Part shown: piece by piece, positions 6,477 through 7,485 of the stretch
Numbering within the stretch: the first letter of the stretch is position 1
Layout of the letters: every line of letters starts with the position of its first letter
Source: Nitrospinota bacterium
GTDB lineage: Bacteria; Nitrospinota_A; UBA7883
Assembly (NCBI GenBank): GCA_029880775.1
Contig: JAOUNV010000080.1
Location: forward strand, 1 to 7,485
Length of the DNA: 7,485 nt
Direction of reading: 5' to 3'
Program-made: the position numbers and the translations under genes
Notes under the pieces: generated by a model
What the model was told of the DNA's origin: nothing
Database searches by the model: none
Seen by the model: the letters and a program-made list of their open reading frames with translations, nothing else

Positions 6477-7485
6477 TTAAAACACTTCGGCCATAAGGTG
6501 TAGCTCCACTCTCGACAACCGCTCATAATAGGCCCGCTGGGACTCTCCAGAAGCTCTGGGTAACGGCCTTTGCGGACCCAGCCCCGCAGCCTGGATTCGG
6601 TTCGGGTCCATTTTGTATGTGACTTTCAGGTATTGGCTCACCGCCTCCGCTCTTTTCCTGGACAGGTCCTTATTTGCCGCCGCGTCGCCTCTGGGGTTGG
6701 TGTGGCCTTCCACTCGGATTCTGAATGTGGGATAGCTCTTCAACGCTTCCACCGCCTTGTCCAGTTGTTCCTTCCCCGCCATGCTCAGCCGCGCGGAGCC
6801 ACGGATGAACAAGATGGGGCGCACTTTCAAGGTGCCCACATCCCGCAAGGCCGCCCACCCAGCGTCCGGCAGGGCGGGGAATTCCATGGAAGCCGACACC
6901 GCGCCTGAACGTGGCTTTACCCCCACATCAACAGTTCCGGCGAGTCCCTGCTGGAACAGCTTCACCAGGGGGGCGGAGAGGGTCACCCTGCGCGGGTCCG
7001 CGTCTGGCAGAGGGCTCGATTTGAAATCACCATATTCGATCAATATATTGGAGGTGGCCTCCACTGTGTCGAACAGCCCGTATGCTCCGGCGGCTCCGGC
7101 CGAGGATACGCCGAACCACTCTGTGGCGTTGTCGTGCAGGTTTATCCACCGTAGCCCCTTGAGTATGGCCTTTGCCTGCGATTTTTCGATCTTGGCGTAT
7201 TCGGACATTTGCCGGATAAGCTCCGATTCGTTCTGCTTGTAAAACTTCAGAGACCTGAAATAGTTGGAGAGCAAGGTCTCCACCGCCTCCGGGTTTTGTT
7301 CGGAGAACTGTCGATTAACTGTCAAAATATCTACGATCAGCTTGGAGGTCTGGTCTGTTCCCAGGATCTTTTTCAGCCCCTTTTGCGATAGGGCCCGGGA
7401 TACGTCCGGCTCCCACAGGACCGCCACCGAAACGCTTTTGTCCAGAAGCTTTTGCAATGCGTCGGCGGAGCCATCGGCGTCCACG
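6477..7485 (-). CDS. Solute-binding-like domain fused to OmpA domain (5' end cut off)
   Basis: The 335 visible residues are the C-terminal part of a larger exported protein. The Val codon GTG at 7484 is not a start; the frame runs off the window. Residues 1 to about 150 resemble the second lobe of NitT/TauT-type periplasmic binding proteins: VDADGSADALQKLLDKSVSVAVLWEPDVSRAL at the start, then a helical part with NRQFSEQNPEAVETLLSNYF. About 215-335 is an OmpA-like peptidoglycan-binding domain: ILFIRGSARLSMAGKEQLDK, VEGHTNPRGDAAANKDLSRKRAEAV (about 258-282) and RIQAAGLGPQRPL. The motif has Asn262 where OmpA has the diaminopimelate-binding Asp; the partner Arg is kept at 278. The protein would hold a ligand-binding domain on the cell wall. 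It heads the visible operon, 49 bp before the XpaC-like TTG. I recall such proteins being labelled 'phosphate ABC transporter substrate-binding/OmpA', without proof of phosphate binding. Confidence 0.88.
   Translation of the reverse strand, partial: VDADGSADALQKLLDKSVSVAVLWEPDVSRALSQKGLKKILGTDQTSKLIVDILTVNRQFSEQNPEAVETLLSNYFRSLKFYKQNESELIRQMSEYAKIEKSQAKAILKGLRWINLHDNATEWFGVSSAGAAGAYGLFDTVEATSNILIEYGDFKSSPLPDADPRRVTLSAPLVKLFQQGLAGTVDVGVKPRSGAVSASMEFPALPDAGWAALRDVGTLKVRPILFIRGSARLSMAGKEQLDKAVEALKSYPTFRIRVEGHTNPRGDAAANKDLSRKRAEAVSQYLKVTYKMDPNRIQAAGLGPQRPLPRASGESQRAYYERLSRVELHLMAEVF

Noticed and set aside
7482..7484. GTG at the right edge as the start of the OmpA-fusion protein
   Set aside because: The protein would then lack a signal peptide and begin in the middle of a binding-protein-like domain. 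The frame is open to the window edge, so the gene is cut off and this GTG is an internal Val.

Overview
The window looks like the chromosome of a Gram-negative bacterium, probably proteobacterial or a related lineage. Its proteins imply a periplasm, an outer membrane or peptidoglycan layer (OmpA-type domain) and c-type cytochromes. The sequence is moderately GC-rich but still uses ATA isoleucine codons. I cannot name a genus. No rRNA, tRNA, CRISPR, insertion sequence or phage gene is visible. Almost every base is coding, and no non-coding stretch exceeds 300 bases.

Layout: a small exported c-type cytochrome lies on the + strand at the left edge (28-393). Everything else (430-7485) is on the - strand and reads as one compact operon. 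In transcription order it holds: a periplasmic solute-binding-like domain fused to a C-terminal OmpA peptidoglycan-binding domain, cut by the window edge (7485-6477); an XpaC-like membrane protein with a long cytoplasmic helical tail (start re-assigned to TTG at 6427); a TelA/'toxic anion resistance' coiled-coil protein (5624-4404); and a three-gene NitT/TauT-type ABC importer made of binding protein (4370-3306), permease (3283-2462) and ATPase (start re-assigned to 2477, end 1536). The operon ends with an exported metallo-beta-lactamase-fold hydrolase with NAPE-PLD-like metal ligands (1539-430). Genes overlap or are separated by at most 49 bp throughout, and several junctions look translationally coupled.

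How the genes may work together: the ABC importer resembles the binding protein/permease/ATPase sets found near urea carboxylase genes, but no such enzyme is in the window. The unusual part is the front half. A second binding-protein-like domain tethered to peptidoglycan, a membrane-anchored coiled-coil protein and TelA precede the transporter. My inference is an envelope-spanning sensing or stress module coupled to import of a small solute, with a periplasmic hydrolase at its end. No substrate can be assigned from sequence alone. The operon promoter lies beyond the right edge.

Points worth attention: the mixed operon itself; the OmpA-binding protein fusion, with Asn where the diaminopimelate-binding Asp usually sits; a phased A-AAA-AAA slippery heptamer that would fuse XpaC to TelA by a -1 frameshift; the cytochrome with no Met after its signal peptide and a His at the expected ligand position; and the exported NAPE-PLD-like hydrolase coupled to the ABC ATPase by a GTGA overlap.
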